The notes under the pieces were generated by a model that saw nothing but the letters and a program-made list of their open reading frames with translations, was not told where the DNA came from and did no database searches. The position numbers were made by a program, and so were the translations under genes. 64,000 bases of DNA from Algoriphagus sp. CAU 1675 (GTDB lineage Bacteria; Bacteroidota; Bacteroidia; Cytophagales; Cyclobacteriaceae), in contig NZ_JARHUI010000004.1 in the NCBI RefSeq assembly GCF_029222925.1, positions 434,001 to 498,000 of the forward strand, read 5' to 3'. Below, one piece after another: positions 49,598-58,446 of this stretch (the stretch's first letter is position 1; each line of letters starts with the position of its first letter).

Positions 49598-52231
49598 ATG
49601 TCTATTGCCAGCAAATACGATCCGGCTTCGGCTGAGGCCAAATGGTATGCCTACTGGATGGAGCACAAATTTTTCTCCTCCAAAATTGATCCTGAAAAGG
49701 AACCTTACACCATAGTCATCCCTCCGCCAAACGTCACCGGAGTCCTTCACATGGGGCATATGCTAAACAATACCATTCAGGATGTATTGATCCGCCGCGC
49801 CAGAATGCAGGGGAAAAATGCCTGTTGGGTACCGGGAACAGACCATGCTTCCATCGCTACAGAGGCGAAAGTGGTCAACATGCTCAAAGAAAAAGGAATT
49901 GACAAAAAAGACCTTTGCAGGGAAGATTTCCTGAAATATGCTTGGGAATGGAAAGAAAAATACGGAGGAATTATCCTCGAGCAGCTAAAGAAACTAGGAG
50001 CTTCCTGTGATTGGGACCGGACAGCCTTTACCATGGATCCGGGACTGAGTGACGCTGTGATTTCTGTATTTGTAGATCTTTACCGAAAAGGAAAAATCTA
50101 TCGTGGAATCCGTATGGTCAATTGGGACCCAAAAGGCCAAACTGCCCTTTCCGATGATGAGGTGATCATGAAAGAGGTGGCATCCAAATTATACTACATT
50201 AAGTATAAGATCGAAGGAACGGAAGACCAATTCTTAACCATTGCGACCACCCGTCCAGAAACCATCATGGCAGACTCAGCCATCTGTATCAATCCGAATG
50301 ACCCAAGATTTACCCACCTAAAAGGTAAGAAGGCCATCATTCCACTGATCAACCGGACTGTTCCTATCATTGAGGATGAATATGTAGACATGGAGTTTGG
50401 TACAGGTTGCCTGAAAGTAACCCCAGCCCACGATATCAATGATTACGAATTGGGGGTAAAACACAAGCTGGAAGTCATTGACATCCTAAACGACAATGGG
50501 ACCTTGAATGAAAAGGCCCAAATTCTGGTTGGTGAGGACCGCTTCGTAGCCCGAAAGAAAATTGGAAAATTACTGGAGGAAGTCGGTCAACTCGAAAAAA
50601 TAGAAGAGTACAAATCCAACGTAGGCCATTCTGAAAGAACTGATGCAGTGGTTGAGCCAAAGCTTTCCCTGCAATGGTTCCTTGAAATGAAGGAAATCAC
50701 CAAACCTGCACTGAAGGCCGTGATGGAAGATGATATTCAACTCCATCCTCCTAAGTTTAAAAACATGTACCGGGCATGGATGGAAAACGTCCGCGACTGG
50801 TGTATTTCCAGACAGCTTTGGTGGGGACATAGAATCCCGGCATATTACCTTCCAAATGGAGAGTTTGTAGTGGCTAAAACCGCTGAAGAAGCCCTTGAAT
50901 TAGCAAATAGCCAATTTAATACTCAATATTCTTTGGCTGACTTAAGACAGGATGAGGATGTATTGGACACTTGGTTCAGTTCTTGGTTATGGCCAATTTC
51001 GGTATTTGACACGGATGTATTTACCACCGGTCAGCCCAATGAGGAACTCAAGTATTACTACCCAACCAATGACCTGGTCACCGCACCTGAGATTTTATTT
51101 TTCTGGGTAGCAAGAATGATCATCGCTGGGTACGAATACATGGACGAACTTCCCTTCAAAAATGTGTACCTAACTGGGATTGTTAGGGACAAGCTTGGAA
51201 GGAAAATGTCCAAATCACTGGGCAACTCTCCAGATCCTCTTGACCTGATTGCCCAATACGGTGCAGACGGGGTGAGGACGGGCATGCTTTTCTCCTCCCC
51301 TGCAGGTAATGACCTACCTTTCGATGAAAAACTCGTCGAGCAGGGCCGAAACTTTGCCAACAAAATCTGGAATGCCTTCCGTTTGGTCAAAGGTTGGGAA
51401 GTAGATTCTTCTCTTGACGGTTCGGCAAATGCCGCCAGTATGGAGTGGTTTAAAAACCGATTCAACCAAGCTTTGGGAGAAATCAATGAGCATTTCGAGA
51501 AATTCAGAATTTCCGATGCCTTGATGACTACCTACAAACTGGTATGGGATGATTTCTGCTCTTGGTATCTGGAAATGATCAAGCCTGGCTATCAGCAACC
51601 GATTGACCAGAAGACCTACGATCAAACGATCCAGTATTTTGAAGGAATTCTGAAGCTTTTACATCCTTTTATGCCATTCCTTTCCGAGGAAATTTGGCAC
51701 CAGATTAAAGAAAGAAGTGTAGAAGAATCCTTGATCATCTCTTCTTGGCCGGAAGCAAAAGGATTTGACAATACGATAATCGAAGAAGCAGCTCAGATAT
51801 TCGAGGTGGTTTCCCAAGTCAGAAACCTCAGAGCATCCAAAGGTATGTCTCCAAAAGAGGCTTTGGACCTGACCGTCAACACGAAGAACAAGGATTTATA
51901 TCAGGGTTTCGAAACGGTACTGACCAAATTGGCCAATCTTTCCTCTCTTTCTTTCGGAGAAAAAGTGGAAAACGCCATGAGTTTCGTAGTTAAGGCCGAC
52001 GAATGCTTTATCCCAATGGGTGATTCCATAAATATTGAAGAGGAGAAAGCTTCTATCGAGAAGGAAATCGAATATACAAAAGGCTTTTTGGCCTCCGTAA
52101 TGAAGAAGCTAAGCAATGAGCGATTTGTGAGCGGAGCCCCGGCTCAGGTAGTGGAAATGGAAAAGAAAAAACAGGCTGATGCGGAAGCAAAAATTAAGGC
52201 CTTGGAAGAAAGCCTAGCAAAATTGGGCTAA
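49598..52231 (+). CDS. valS: Valyl-tRNA synthetase
   Basis: An 877-residue class I aminoacyl-tRNA synthetase that charges tRNA-Val. The HIGH motif appears as [14 protein letters not shown] and KMSKS as [14 protein letters not shown]. The editing domain ([30 protein letters not shown]) and the C-terminal coiled-coil tRNA-binding arm ([18 protein letters not shown] to the end) are complete. I use the ATG at 49598 rather than the upstream TTG. Single gene with its own promoter and a strong terminator. Confidence 0.98.
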   Translation: MSIASKYDPASAEAKWYAYWMEHKFFSSKIDPEKEPYTIVIPPPNVTGVLHMGHMLNNTIQDVLIRRARMQGKNACWVPGTDHASIATEAKVVNMLKEKGIDKKDLCREDFLKYAWEWKEKYGGIILEQLKKLGASCDWDRTAFTMDPGLSDAVISVFVDLYRKGKIYRGIRMVNWDPKGQTALSDDEVIMKEVASKLYYIKYKIEGTEDQFLTIATTRPETIMADSAICINPNDPRFTHLKGKKAIIPLINRTVPIIEDEYVDMEFGTGCLKVTPAHDINDYELGVKHKLEVIDILNDNGTLNEKAQILVGEDRFVARKKIGKLLEEVGQLEKIEEYKSNVGHSERTDAVVEPKLSLQWFLEMKEITKPALKAVMEDDIQLHPPKFKNMYRAWMENVRDWCISRQLWWGHRIPAYYLPNGEFVVAKTAEEALELANSQFNTQYSLADLRQDEDVLDTWFSSWLWPISVFDTDVFTTGQPNEELKYYYPTNDLVTAPEILFFWVARMIIAGYEYMDELPFKNVYLTGIVRDKLGRKMSKSLGNSPDPLDLIAQYGADGVRTGMLFSSPAGNDLPFDEKLVEQGRNFANKIWNAFRLVKGWEVDSSLDGSANAASMEWFKNRFNQALGEINEHFEKFRISDALMTTYKLVWDDFCSWYLEMIKPGYQQPIDQKTYDQTIQYFEGILKLLHPFMPFLSEEIWHQIKERSVEESLIISSWPEAKGFDNTIIEEAAQIFEVVSQVRNLRASKGMSPKEALDLTVNTKNKDLYQGFETVLTKLANLSSLSFGEKVENAMSFVVKADECFIPMGDSINIEEEKASIEKEIEYTKGFLASVMKKLSNERFVSGAPAQVVEMEKKKQADAEAKIKALEESLAKLG

Positions 52232-52251
52232 TCCATTATCAAAGGATATAA

Positions 52252-52283
52252 AAAAAACCGAAGCCTTACAGCTTCGGTTTTTT
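52252..52283. terminator. Bidirectional intrinsic terminator (valS / DUF1080 unit)
   Basis: 13-bp stem AAAAAACCGAAGC / GCTTCGGTTTTTT, 6-nt loop, with T runs on both strands. It serves valS on the plus strand and the small operon ending at 52347 on the minus strand. Confidence 0.92.
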
Positions 52284-52346
52284 GTTTTAAATCGAACTTT
52301 GGAACTGGACACACGGCTAAAACAGAGGCTTGAATTATCCTGTATT

Positions 52347-52586
52347 TCAACCCATTAACTTGACTATAAGAAGCATAAAAAGCACGCAACTTATTATCCC
52401 AATTACAATGTTTGAAACTCCAGTAGAAAATAAATCAATCCCATTTTTTGAACCTCCTCCTGCATAATAAAACCTGACAGTTTTTACTTTTTTCCCTTTG
52501 AAGAAATTGAATGGTGAAATAATCAACCATTTGACAAGAGCTCCAATCCACTCTAAAATCAAGGAGGAAAAAATATTTTCAATCAT
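52347..52586 (-). CDS. Small membrane protein coupled to DUF1080 gene
   Basis: A 79-residue protein with two hydrophobic segments (about 8-25 and 57-77) separated by a basic, glycine-rich loop (GKKVKTVRFYYAGGGSKNG). No known family. Its ATG overlaps the stop of the upstream DUF1080 gene by four bases (ATGA), so it is translationally coupled to it. Orientation and function unknown. Confidence 0.68.
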   Translation of the reverse strand: MIENIFSSLILEWIGALVKWLIISPFNFFKGKKVKTVRFYYAGGGSKNGIDLFSTGVSNIVIGIISCVLFMLLIVKLMG

Positions 52587-53395
52587 TTTTCATGTTCTCG
52601 AATCTTAATTTCTCTAAACAAAACCCCTTGTCCCTCACTTTGCAATCCTATATATCCAGACTTTAATGGGGTTCCGTCAACCTTATAAGCAGGATCATAG
52701 CGGTTAGCTACTCCCCCACCGACCTGTGGGAATTTATAAGTCAAAACCGTATCTCCATTGACCAGATGATGGACAATGGAATCCTCATAAACAATCAAGT
52801 CTGCCTTCACCCACTCATCCCATTGGAAAGTTGGAGCACTGGAATTGATGCAATGTCTCTCATCGATTTTTCCTTCAAATTCCACATCCGTACCCGGAGA
52901 ACACATATTCCCTGTGGGTCTAGGAACTCCCTCTTCCTCTTCAGCATACATCTGCCATTCTACAGAAATTGGCCAATCCTGTTCTTTCAAAATTGTCTCA
53001 GGAGCCTGGGAATGAAACATCACACCAGAATTTCTATACGTATAATTCGGCGCATCTTCCAACCACTGATCCGTAAATCTATACTCCCATTTTAAATGAA
53101 ATGATGAAAAGGGCTTTTCATAAAACAAATGACCATAACGCTCCTCAAATGAACCATACTCATCGTAATTCACCTCAATAGCACCATCTTTGACTCGAAA
53201 AGTACTCGCATAATTATCCCCGACATCGTGGTGATGGATCTTGGGAATCCAGCCTTCTAAATCCTTCCCGTTAAACAAAACCTTCCATTCTGATCGGCTA
53301 GGCACCAACCATCTAGAGGATTCATTAACTCGAAAGAACATAAAAAACAATACTAAAAGTAAACAAGCCGAAGTGAGATAAAGAGCCTTTTTCAA
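52583..53395 (-). CDS. DUF1080 (3-keto-disaccharide hydrolase-like) exported protein
   Basis: A 270-residue protein with an N-terminal hydrophobic anchor (residues about 5-22, no lipobox) and one LamG-like DUF1080 domain: WKVLFNGKDLEGWIP, FHLKWEYRF, YRNSGVMFHSQ, ISVEWQMYAEEE, DEWVKADLIVYEDSIVHHLVNG and GYIGLQSEGQGVLFREIKI. This family includes enzymes that cleave 3-keto-glycosides. The start is a TTG at 53395; an ATG just upstream is in another frame and stops at once. Coupled with the small membrane protein gene downstream. Confidence 0.85.
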   Translation of the reverse strand: MKKALYLTSACLLLVLFFMFFRVNESSRWLVPSRSEWKVLFNGKDLEGWIPKIHHHDVGDNYASTFRVKDGAIEVNYDEYGSFEERYGHLFYEKPFSSFHLKWEYRFTDQWLEDAPNYTYRNSGVMFHSQAPETILKEQDWPISVEWQMYAEEEEGVPRPTGNMCSPGTDVEFEGKIDERHCINSSAPTFQWDEWVKADLIVYEDSIVHHLVNGDTVLTYKFPQVGGGVANRYDPAYKVDGTPLKSGYIGLQSEGQGVLFREIKIREHEK

Positions 53396-53417
53396 TAGTT
53401 CATAGGTTTTTGGTTAT

Positions 53418-53453
53418 AAAAAGCCCTCTTGGGTTTTGATATCACAAGAGGGC
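53418..53453 (-). terminator. Intrinsic terminator after M42 peptidase gene
   Basis: 9-bp stem GCCCTCTTG / CAAGAGGGC with a 13-nt loop; the minus strand continues with five T. Confidence 0.82.
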
Positions 53454-53467
53454 GATGATAGTATAAA

Positions 53468-54520
53468 TCAGTGACTCCAGTTATAACTATCTATTTGCTC
53501 AAGACAAGCTTTCAACAATGCGATGGAGTCGGCAATATCCTTTTTATGAGCCATTTCAATCACTTGGTGAAGGTGACGGGTTGGAATGGAAATAGCACCG
53601 GCTATAGCACCCTGCTTGCCCATCCTTTGTACTCCGGCAGTATCCGTTCCTCCTGCAGTCAGGATTTCAGGTTGCCAGGTAATCGCCTCCTTATCAGCTG
53701 TCTTCTTCATAAATTCCACCATTCGGTAATCACAGATTGTCATGGCATCCATGATCTTAATTGCCGTACCTTTTCCGAGTTCAGTCACCTTTTCGTGAGG
53801 CTGGGCTCCCGGCACATCAAATGCAATGGTTGTATCCAAGGCAATTCCAAAATCAGGATTGATTCCATGTGCAGCCACATTGGCTCCTCTGATTCCCACT
53901 TCCTCCTGAACCGTAAACGTTGCATAGACATCATAAGCGGGATTCTCCAATTGCTTTAACGCTTCAATCAAAATAAATACAGCAACTCGATTGTCTATGG
54001 ATTTACAGTTTACACAATCGCCCATTTCAATCAATTCCCTATCCCGAGTGATCGGATCCCCAACGGAAACCAATTTTTCCACTTCTTCTTTTGGCATTCC
54101 CAGATCGATGAAAAAATCGGTGGTTTTGGGCAGCTTATTTCTTTCTTCCTGAGTCATCACATGAATGGGCTTGCTTCCCATTACTCCCACTAAGTCTTTT
54201 TTACCATGAACAACCACCCGTTGTGCGGTCAAAGTCTTGGGATCGAAGCCTCCCAAAGTGTGAAATCTCAGAAATCCCTGATCATCGATATGAGTTACCA
54301 TAAATCCGATTTCATCCATGTGGGCAGCTACCATGACTTTTTTACCATCGGGATTTCTAATCCCTTTTTTGAGAGCAATGACATTTCCCAGATTATCTGT
54401 TTTCACTTCATCCACCAATGGTTTTACCAGTTCAATGACCAAATCGCGGACACGCTTTTCAAATCCAGGAGCACCGGCTATTTCCGTTAATTCTTTGAGT
54501 AGGGCTACATTTATTTCCAT
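53468..54520 (-). CDS. M42-family aminopeptidase (glutamyl/leucyl type)
   Basis: A 350-residue cytoplasmic metallopeptidase that usually forms tetrahedral dodecamers and trims peptides. Zinc ligands and catalytic residues are visible in VAAHMDEIGFMV, SIDNRVAVF, VQEEVGIRGA, LDTTIAFD and PTRHLHQVIEM. The preferred start is the ATG at 54518-54520; a TTG nine bases upstream is also in frame. It lies downstream of the PurF-like gene, with a terminator and a 20-bp palindrome between them. Confidence 0.93.
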   Translation of the reverse strand: MEINVALLKELTEIAGAPGFEKRVRDLVIELVKPLVDEVKTDNLGNVIALKKGIRNPDGKKVMVAAHMDEIGFMVTHIDDQGFLRFHTLGGFDPKTLTAQRVVVHGKKDLVGVMGSKPIHVMTQEERNKLPKTTDFFIDLGMPKEEVEKLVSVGDPITRDRELIEMGDCVNCKSIDNRVAVFILIEALKQLENPAYDVYATFTVQEEVGIRGANVAAHGINPDFGIALDTTIAFDVPGAQPHEKVTELGKGTAIKIMDAMTICDYRMVEFMKKTADKEAITWQPEILTAGGTDTAGVQRMGKQGAIAGAISIPTRHLHQVIEMAHKKDIADSIALLKACLEQIDSYNWSH

Positions 54521-54542
54521 CTTATTCAATTTTCAATCAGAC

Positions 54543-54562
54543 CTGAAAATAGCTATTTTCAG
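54543..54562. promoter_or_regulatory. Perfect 20-bp palindrome upstream of M42 gene
   Basis: CTGAAAATAGCTATTTTCAG, fully self-complementary, 22 bases before the M42 start codon. Without a loop it suits a dimeric regulator more than an RNA hairpin. Function is inferred. Confidence 0.55.
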
Positions 54563-54579
54563 CACAACTGAAACAGATA

Positions 54580-54619
54580 AAAAGAGAAAGGGCACAAAGA
54601 AAATTTCTCTGTGCCCTTT
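54580..54619 (-). terminator. Intrinsic terminator after PurF-like gene
   Basis: 10-bp stem AAAGGGCACA / TGTGCCCTTT around an AT-rich centre, with T-rich sequence on the minus strand. It can also act on the plus strand. Confidence 0.8.
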
Positions 54620-54642
54620 TGTCTAATCTGAAAATTGAAAGC

Positions 54643-56526
54643 TTAATAAGCCCTAACAGTCTTTCCTTCCATGTAGTAGGCAAAAGCCTTGTTAACCACT
54701 TGAGTTCCTCCTGCAGTAGGATAGTCTCCTGTAAAATACCAGTCTCCAAGATGATCGGGGATACATCGATGCAAGTTGTCCACCGTTTGGTAAATCACCT
54801 TTACTTCCGCTTTGATATCCGGGGAGGTGACTATCTCAGCCACCTTGTCGGAAATCTCCTGATCGGTAAATTGGCTGTAAACTGATTTCACGAAATTCTC
54901 TTGGGAATTAGGATAGGTAGTACATGCTTCATAAACCTCATCCAAAATATGAGTCATGTTTCTTTCCTTCAACAATGCCAGCGCAGCACGAAATGCGATG
55001 AATTCCTTCATTTTGGACATATCGATGCCGTAACAATCCGGAAACCGAATCTGAGGTGCAGAGGAAACAATGACAATCCTTTTGGGACTCAATTTATCTA
55101 AAGTGGTTAGAATACTTTTTTCCAAAGTGGTTCCCCGCACAATACTGTCATCAATCACAACCAGTGTATCTACACCAGGCCTCACTACTTCATAGGTCGT
55201 ATCGTATACGCTGGACACCATGGTATCCCGGTCGTCATCATTGGTAATGAAAGTACGCAACTTGACATCCTTGCTGACCAGTTTTTCTACCCTTGGACGA
55301 AAATTTAATAATTCTTCCAAATCTCCCACATGGGGTTTTCCCTCCAGAAACACCTCTTTTCGCTTGGCCACCAAATACTCCTCAAGGCCTTCAATCATCC
55401 CCAAAAAGGCTGTCTCAGCTGTATTTGGAATATAGGAGAATACCGAGTTTTTCAGATCAAAATCAATCGCTTGAAGAATCTGGGGAACCAAAGCCTTACC
55501 TAGGTTTTTTCTTTCCTGATAAATGTCCGGATCAGTGCCTCTTGAGAAATAGATACGCTCGAAACTGCAGGATTTCTTTTCTCGGGCAGGCATAATTTCG
55601 GCCTCTGTATAGGAACCATCCTTGTTGATAACTAAGGCATGCCCAGGCTGAATTTCCTTGATGGCTTTGAAGTCTATGTTGAAAGCTGATTTGATGGCAG
55701 GTTTTTCGGAAGCCACCACAATCACCTCATCATCTGCATAATAAAAGGCCGGGCGAATTCCGGATGGGTCCCTTACTACAAATGCGGAACCGTTTCCAAT
55801 AATCCCTGCCATGGCATACCCGCCGTCAAAATCACGGCAAGATCTTCTCAGGATTCGTGCCACATCCAGTTCATCTTCGATTACTTGGGTGATTTGTTCG
55901 TTGGAATACTGATGCTTGTACTTGTCGAAAATCCGTTGATTTTCTTCATCCAAAAAGTGCCCTATCTTTTCCATTACCGTAACGGTATCGGTCTTTTCTT
56001 TGGGATGCTGTCCGAGTTGGACAAGTTTTTCAAAAAGTTGCTCTACATTGGTCATATTGAAATTCCCTGCCATGACCAGGTTTCGGCTTCTCCAGTTGTT
56101 TTGCTTGAGGAATGGGTGACAGGTCTCAATACTGTTTTCCCCGTGGGTTCCGTAGCGGAGATGGCCCAACCAAACCTCTCCAGAAAACGCGATATTTTCC
56201 TTCAAAAACTCGGCATCAGTCAAAGCCTCATCTCCTCCGAGTTTTTTGGCCTTCTTGTATTTCTTGTTGATCTTGTCAAAGATGTCATTGACAGCAGAAG
56301 ACTCTACGGAACGATATCGGCTGATATATCTTGTTCCGGGCTTGGTGTTGATTTTGACATTGGCAACCCCGGCACCATCCTGGCCCCGGTTGATTTGTTT
56401 TTGCATCAGGACGTACATCCTGTTGGCAGCAAAGGCGGCAGTTCCATATTTATCAATGTAATACTGAGGGGATTTTCTCAGTCTTACCATGGCAATACCG
56501 CATTCGTGTTTGATTGCGTCACTCAT
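54643..56526 (-). CDS. PurF-like class II amidophosphoribosyltransferase, long form
   Basis: A 627-residue cytoplasmic protein built from an Ntn glutaminase domain and a type I phosphoribosyltransferase domain, the layout of PurF (first step of purine synthesis: PRPP plus glutamine to phosphoribosylamine). The nucleophile should be Cys9 in HECGIAMV after removal of an eight-residue propeptide. Glutamine-site blocks are RGQDGAGVA and GHLRYGTHG; the PRPP loop is VVIDDSIVRGTT. It is more than 100 residues longer than standard PurF, with basic insertions near residues 85-110 and 180-225. Bacteroidota carry this long form, and a separate standard purF may exist elsewhere. -7 box TAAATTTG at 56560-56567. 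Confidence 0.88.
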   Translation of the reverse strand: MSDAIKHECGIAMVRLRKSPQYYIDKYGTAAFAANRMYVLMQKQINRGQDGAGVANVKINTKPGTRYISRYRSVESSAVNDIFDKINKKYKKAKKLGGDEALTDAEFLKENIAFSGEVWLGHLRYGTHGENSIETCHPFLKQNNWRSRNLVMAGNFNMTNVEQLFEKLVQLGQHPKEKTDTVTVMEKIGHFLDEENQRIFDKYKHQYSNEQITQVIEDELDVARILRRSCRDFDGGYAMAGIIGNGSAFVVRDPSGIRPAFYYADDEVIVVASEKPAIKSAFNIDFKAIKEIQPGHALVINKDGSYTEAEIMPAREKKSCSFERIYFSRGTDPDIYQERKNLGKALVPQILQAIDFDLKNSVFSYIPNTAETAFLGMIEGLEEYLVAKRKEVFLEGKPHVGDLEELLNFRPRVEKLVSKDVKLRTFITNDDDRDTMVSSVYDTTYEVVRPGVDTLVVIDDSIVRGTTLEKSILTTLDKLSPKRIVIVSSAPQIRFPDCYGIDMSKMKEFIAFRAALALLKERNMTHILDEVYEACTTYPNSQENFVKSVYSQFTDQEISDKVAEIVTSPDIKAEVKVIYQTVDNLHRCIPDHLGDWYFTGDYPTAGGTQVVNKAFAYYMEGKTVRAY

Positions 56527-56559
56527 TGGAGAACCTTAGTGGGTTTATATTTGAGAATT

Positions 56560-56567
56560 CAAATTTA
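56560..56567 (-). promoter_or_regulatory. -7 box for PurF-like gene
   Basis: TAAATTTG on the minus strand, predicted leader of about 29 nt. The nearest TTTG (plus 56592-56595) is 24 bases upstream, a little far. Confidence 0.55.
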
Positions 56568-56680
56568 AGCTTATTTAAAAGATAAACCTCCCAAATAGTT
56601 CCAATACTTCTCACTCAATTTCAAAATTCGGCTAGCCAGCCAAATTAAATTTCCGAATCAAGGAATTGCCGTCGCAAAAA

Positions 56681-57220
56681 TCAGAACCTAAGCATAACAT
56701 ATCCCTGGGGAACGTAGGTTGTCGCGGTAGTCAACATGGAATGGGCTATCTCCACTCCTGGCCAAATGTCTTCTTTACTCAGTTTCCTGGCTATCATAGA
56801 CTGTCCGCAAACCAATATCTCGGCACCCGCTTCTTCCAAAGCCTCAAACACCTTTAAATTGGGGTTATCCACTTCAAAGCGATCCTTGTATTTCGAATCG
56901 TTTAGAATAGAAAAAATCGCGCCTCCATGCACTATAACTTTCACATGCAACCTCTCCTTGGGTACTCCTGCCAAACCATGCAGGTTCATGAGTCTTGCGA
57001 CATTTTCCACAAATCTGCTAACTTCTTTTGGATCCTCCGCAGGGGAAATGAGGTCCACCAGAACTTTGTATTCCAAACTAGGGTCTGGACGTTCAGTTGC
57101 ATCTTCAATTACAAATACTCCCCCAAAACCTTTAACAATTGGGTAATTTGGAGTTTGGGCCATTAGGGAACTAGAAAGTCCCATGAGGATCAAAAATGCA
57201 GGAATCAGTATCTTTTTCAT
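56681..57220 (-). CDS. Exported DsrE/F-like protein
   Basis: A 179-residue exported protein with a signal peptide (cleavage after LMA). I start it at the ATG at 57218-57220; an upstream in-frame ATG would spoil the signal. The DsrE-like fold is seen in HVKVIVHGGAIFSIL, VFEALEEAGAEILVCGQSMI and ATTYVPQGYVML. The single Cys in VCGQS is at the position used for sulfur transfer in DsrE/TusD proteins, so a periplasmic sulfur-relay role is possible but unproven. Downstream of the tRNA-Leu gene and its terminator; upstream of the PurF-like gene. Confidence 0.85.
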   Translation of the reverse strand: MKKILIPAFLILMGLSSSLMAQTPNYPIVKGFGGVFVIEDATERPDPSLEYKVLVDLISPAEDPKEVSRFVENVARLMNLHGLAGVPKERLHVKVIVHGGAIFSILNDSKYKDRFEVDNPNLKVFEALEEAGAEILVCGQSMIARKLSKEDIWPGVEIAHSMLTTATTYVPQGYVMLRF

Positions 57221-57280
57221 GTGGGTAGGTTTGATGAACGAAAAGTAAACAAAAATCAAATCGAAAAATGCCCATTAATC

Positions 57281-57311
57281 AAAAAAGCCTCTCCTGAAAT
57301 CAGGAAAGGCT
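57281..57311 (-). terminator. Intrinsic terminator after tRNA-Leu
   Basis: AGCCT-C-TCCTG / CAGGA-A-AGGCT stem with one mismatch and a T run on the minus strand, four bases past the tRNA 3' end. Confidence 0.8.
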
Positions 57312-57314
57312 CTG

Positions 57315-57397
57315 TGCGCACGAGAAGATTCGAACTTCCACACCCGTAGGGCACCACCCCCTCAAGATGGCGTGTCTACCAGTTTCACCACGTGCGC
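57315..57397 (-). tRNA. tRNA-Leu(GAG)
   Basis: Type II tRNA of 83 nt with acceptor stem GCGCACG / CGTGCGC, discriminator A, D-loop containing CTGGTAGAC, anticodon stem CCATC / GGTGG with loop TTGAGGG, a long variable arm (GTGCCCTACGGGTGT) and T-loop GTTCGAATC. The anticodon GAG (plus 57361-57363) reads CUU and CUC leucine codons. No CCA is encoded, so it must be added after transcription. A strong promoter lies just upstream and a terminator just downstream, so it is monocistronic. Confidence 0.97.
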
Positions 57398-57409
57398 GGT
57401 TAGGGTCTG

Positions 57410-57441
57410 CAAAAGTAGAAAGCCTACCCATTCGAAGCAAA
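57410..57441 (-). promoter_or_regulatory. Bacteroidota-type promoter for tRNA-Leu
   Basis: TTTG (plus 57438-57441), 20 bases, TACTTTTG (plus 57410-57417). Start near 57405, eight nt before the mature tRNA 5' end. Confidence 0.82.
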
Positions 57442-57470
57442 CGCTTTTCTATCCTTTTTTAGCTTTTTTT

Positions 57471-58355
57471 TCAGCCGTAAACTTTTTTCTCGGCAGCTAA
57501 GAGGGTATTGTAAAGTAAGGACGCAATGGTCATAGGACCTACTCCACCCGGAACAGGTGTAATCGCAGATGCTTTCTCCGCAACCTCCCCAAATTTAACG
57601 TCACCAATTAGTCTGAACCCTGACTTTTTAGAGGTATCCGCGATTCTATGGATTCCCACATCAATGACTACTGCACCCGGTTTCACCATATTGGCGGTAA
57701 CAAATTCAGGCTTGCCGATAGCTACAATCAGAATATCAGCTGTTTGGGTGATTTCAGAAAGATTCACGGTACGGCTATGAGTCAAAGTCACAGTAGAATT
57801 CCCAGGATATCCATTGCGAGCCATCAAAATACTCATGGGGCTACCCACGATATGGCTTCTTCCTATAACTACACAGTGTTTTCCGGAGGTCTCAATATTG
57901 TACCTTTTCAACAATTCAATGATTCCATAAGGCGTAGCTGCAACATAAGCGGGCCAGTTAAGGGCCATTCGACCTACGTTGGAAGGAGTGAATCCGTCAA
58001 CGTCCTTTTCAGGCTTGATCTTGTCAGTTACCTTTTCTACTGAAATATGATTTGGCAGAGGAAGCTGTACAATCAGCCCGTCAATTTCAGGATTCTCATT
58101 GATATCCTCCACGACTTTAAGCAATTCCTCTTCGGAAACAGTATCTTCTAGACGTACCAGTGTAGACTCAAAACCAACCTGTTCGCAGGCTTTCACTTTC
58201 GCGTTTACATAGGTTTGGCTTGCTCCATCATTACCCACCAAAATCGCCGCCAGATGCGGTACTTTGCCTCCTTCGGCTTTGATTTCAGATACTCTTCCCG
58301 CGATTTCGGATTGAATTTCCTGGGAGGTCTTTTTACCGTCTATTAGTATAGCCAT
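57471..58355 (-). CDS. folD: Methylenetetrahydrofolate dehydrogenase/cyclohydrolase
   Basis: A 294-residue cytoplasmic bifunctional enzyme interconverting 5,10-methylene-, methenyl- and 10-formyl-tetrahydrofolate, which feeds purine synthesis. Catalytic Lys53 is in YVNAKVKAC, with [38 protein letters not shown] (NADP site) and [10 protein letters not shown]. Length matches the family. Located 91 bases downstream of lepA on the same strand with no terminator between, so probably co-transcribed; the tRNA-Leu follows. Confidence 0.97.
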   Translation of the reverse strand: MAILIDGKKTSQEIQSEIAGRVSEIKAEGGKVPHLAAILVGNDGASQTYVNAKVKACEQVGFESTLVRLEDTVSEEELLKVVEDINENPEIDGLIVQLPLPNHISVEKVTDKIKPEKDVDGFTPSNVGRMALNWPAYVAATPYGIIELLKRYNIETSGKHCVVIGRSHIVGSPMSILMARNGYPGNSTVTLTHSRTVNLSEITQTADILIVAIGKPEFVTANMVKPGAVVIDVGIHRIADTSKKSGFRLIGDVKFGEVAEKASAITPVPGGVGPMTIASLLYNTLLAAEKKVYG

Positions 58356-58446
58356 AGCTTTTGTGTTTAGATTTTATGGAAAGAAAAGAACCGAAGAAAA
58401 GCAAATGGATTTCAGAGTCCTATTCGATTGATTGCTTTAAGTTACA

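Noticed and set aside
55885..56568. Plus-strand open frame of 227 codons opposite the PurF-like gene
   Set aside because: Shadow of the glutaminase domain; no motif of its own.
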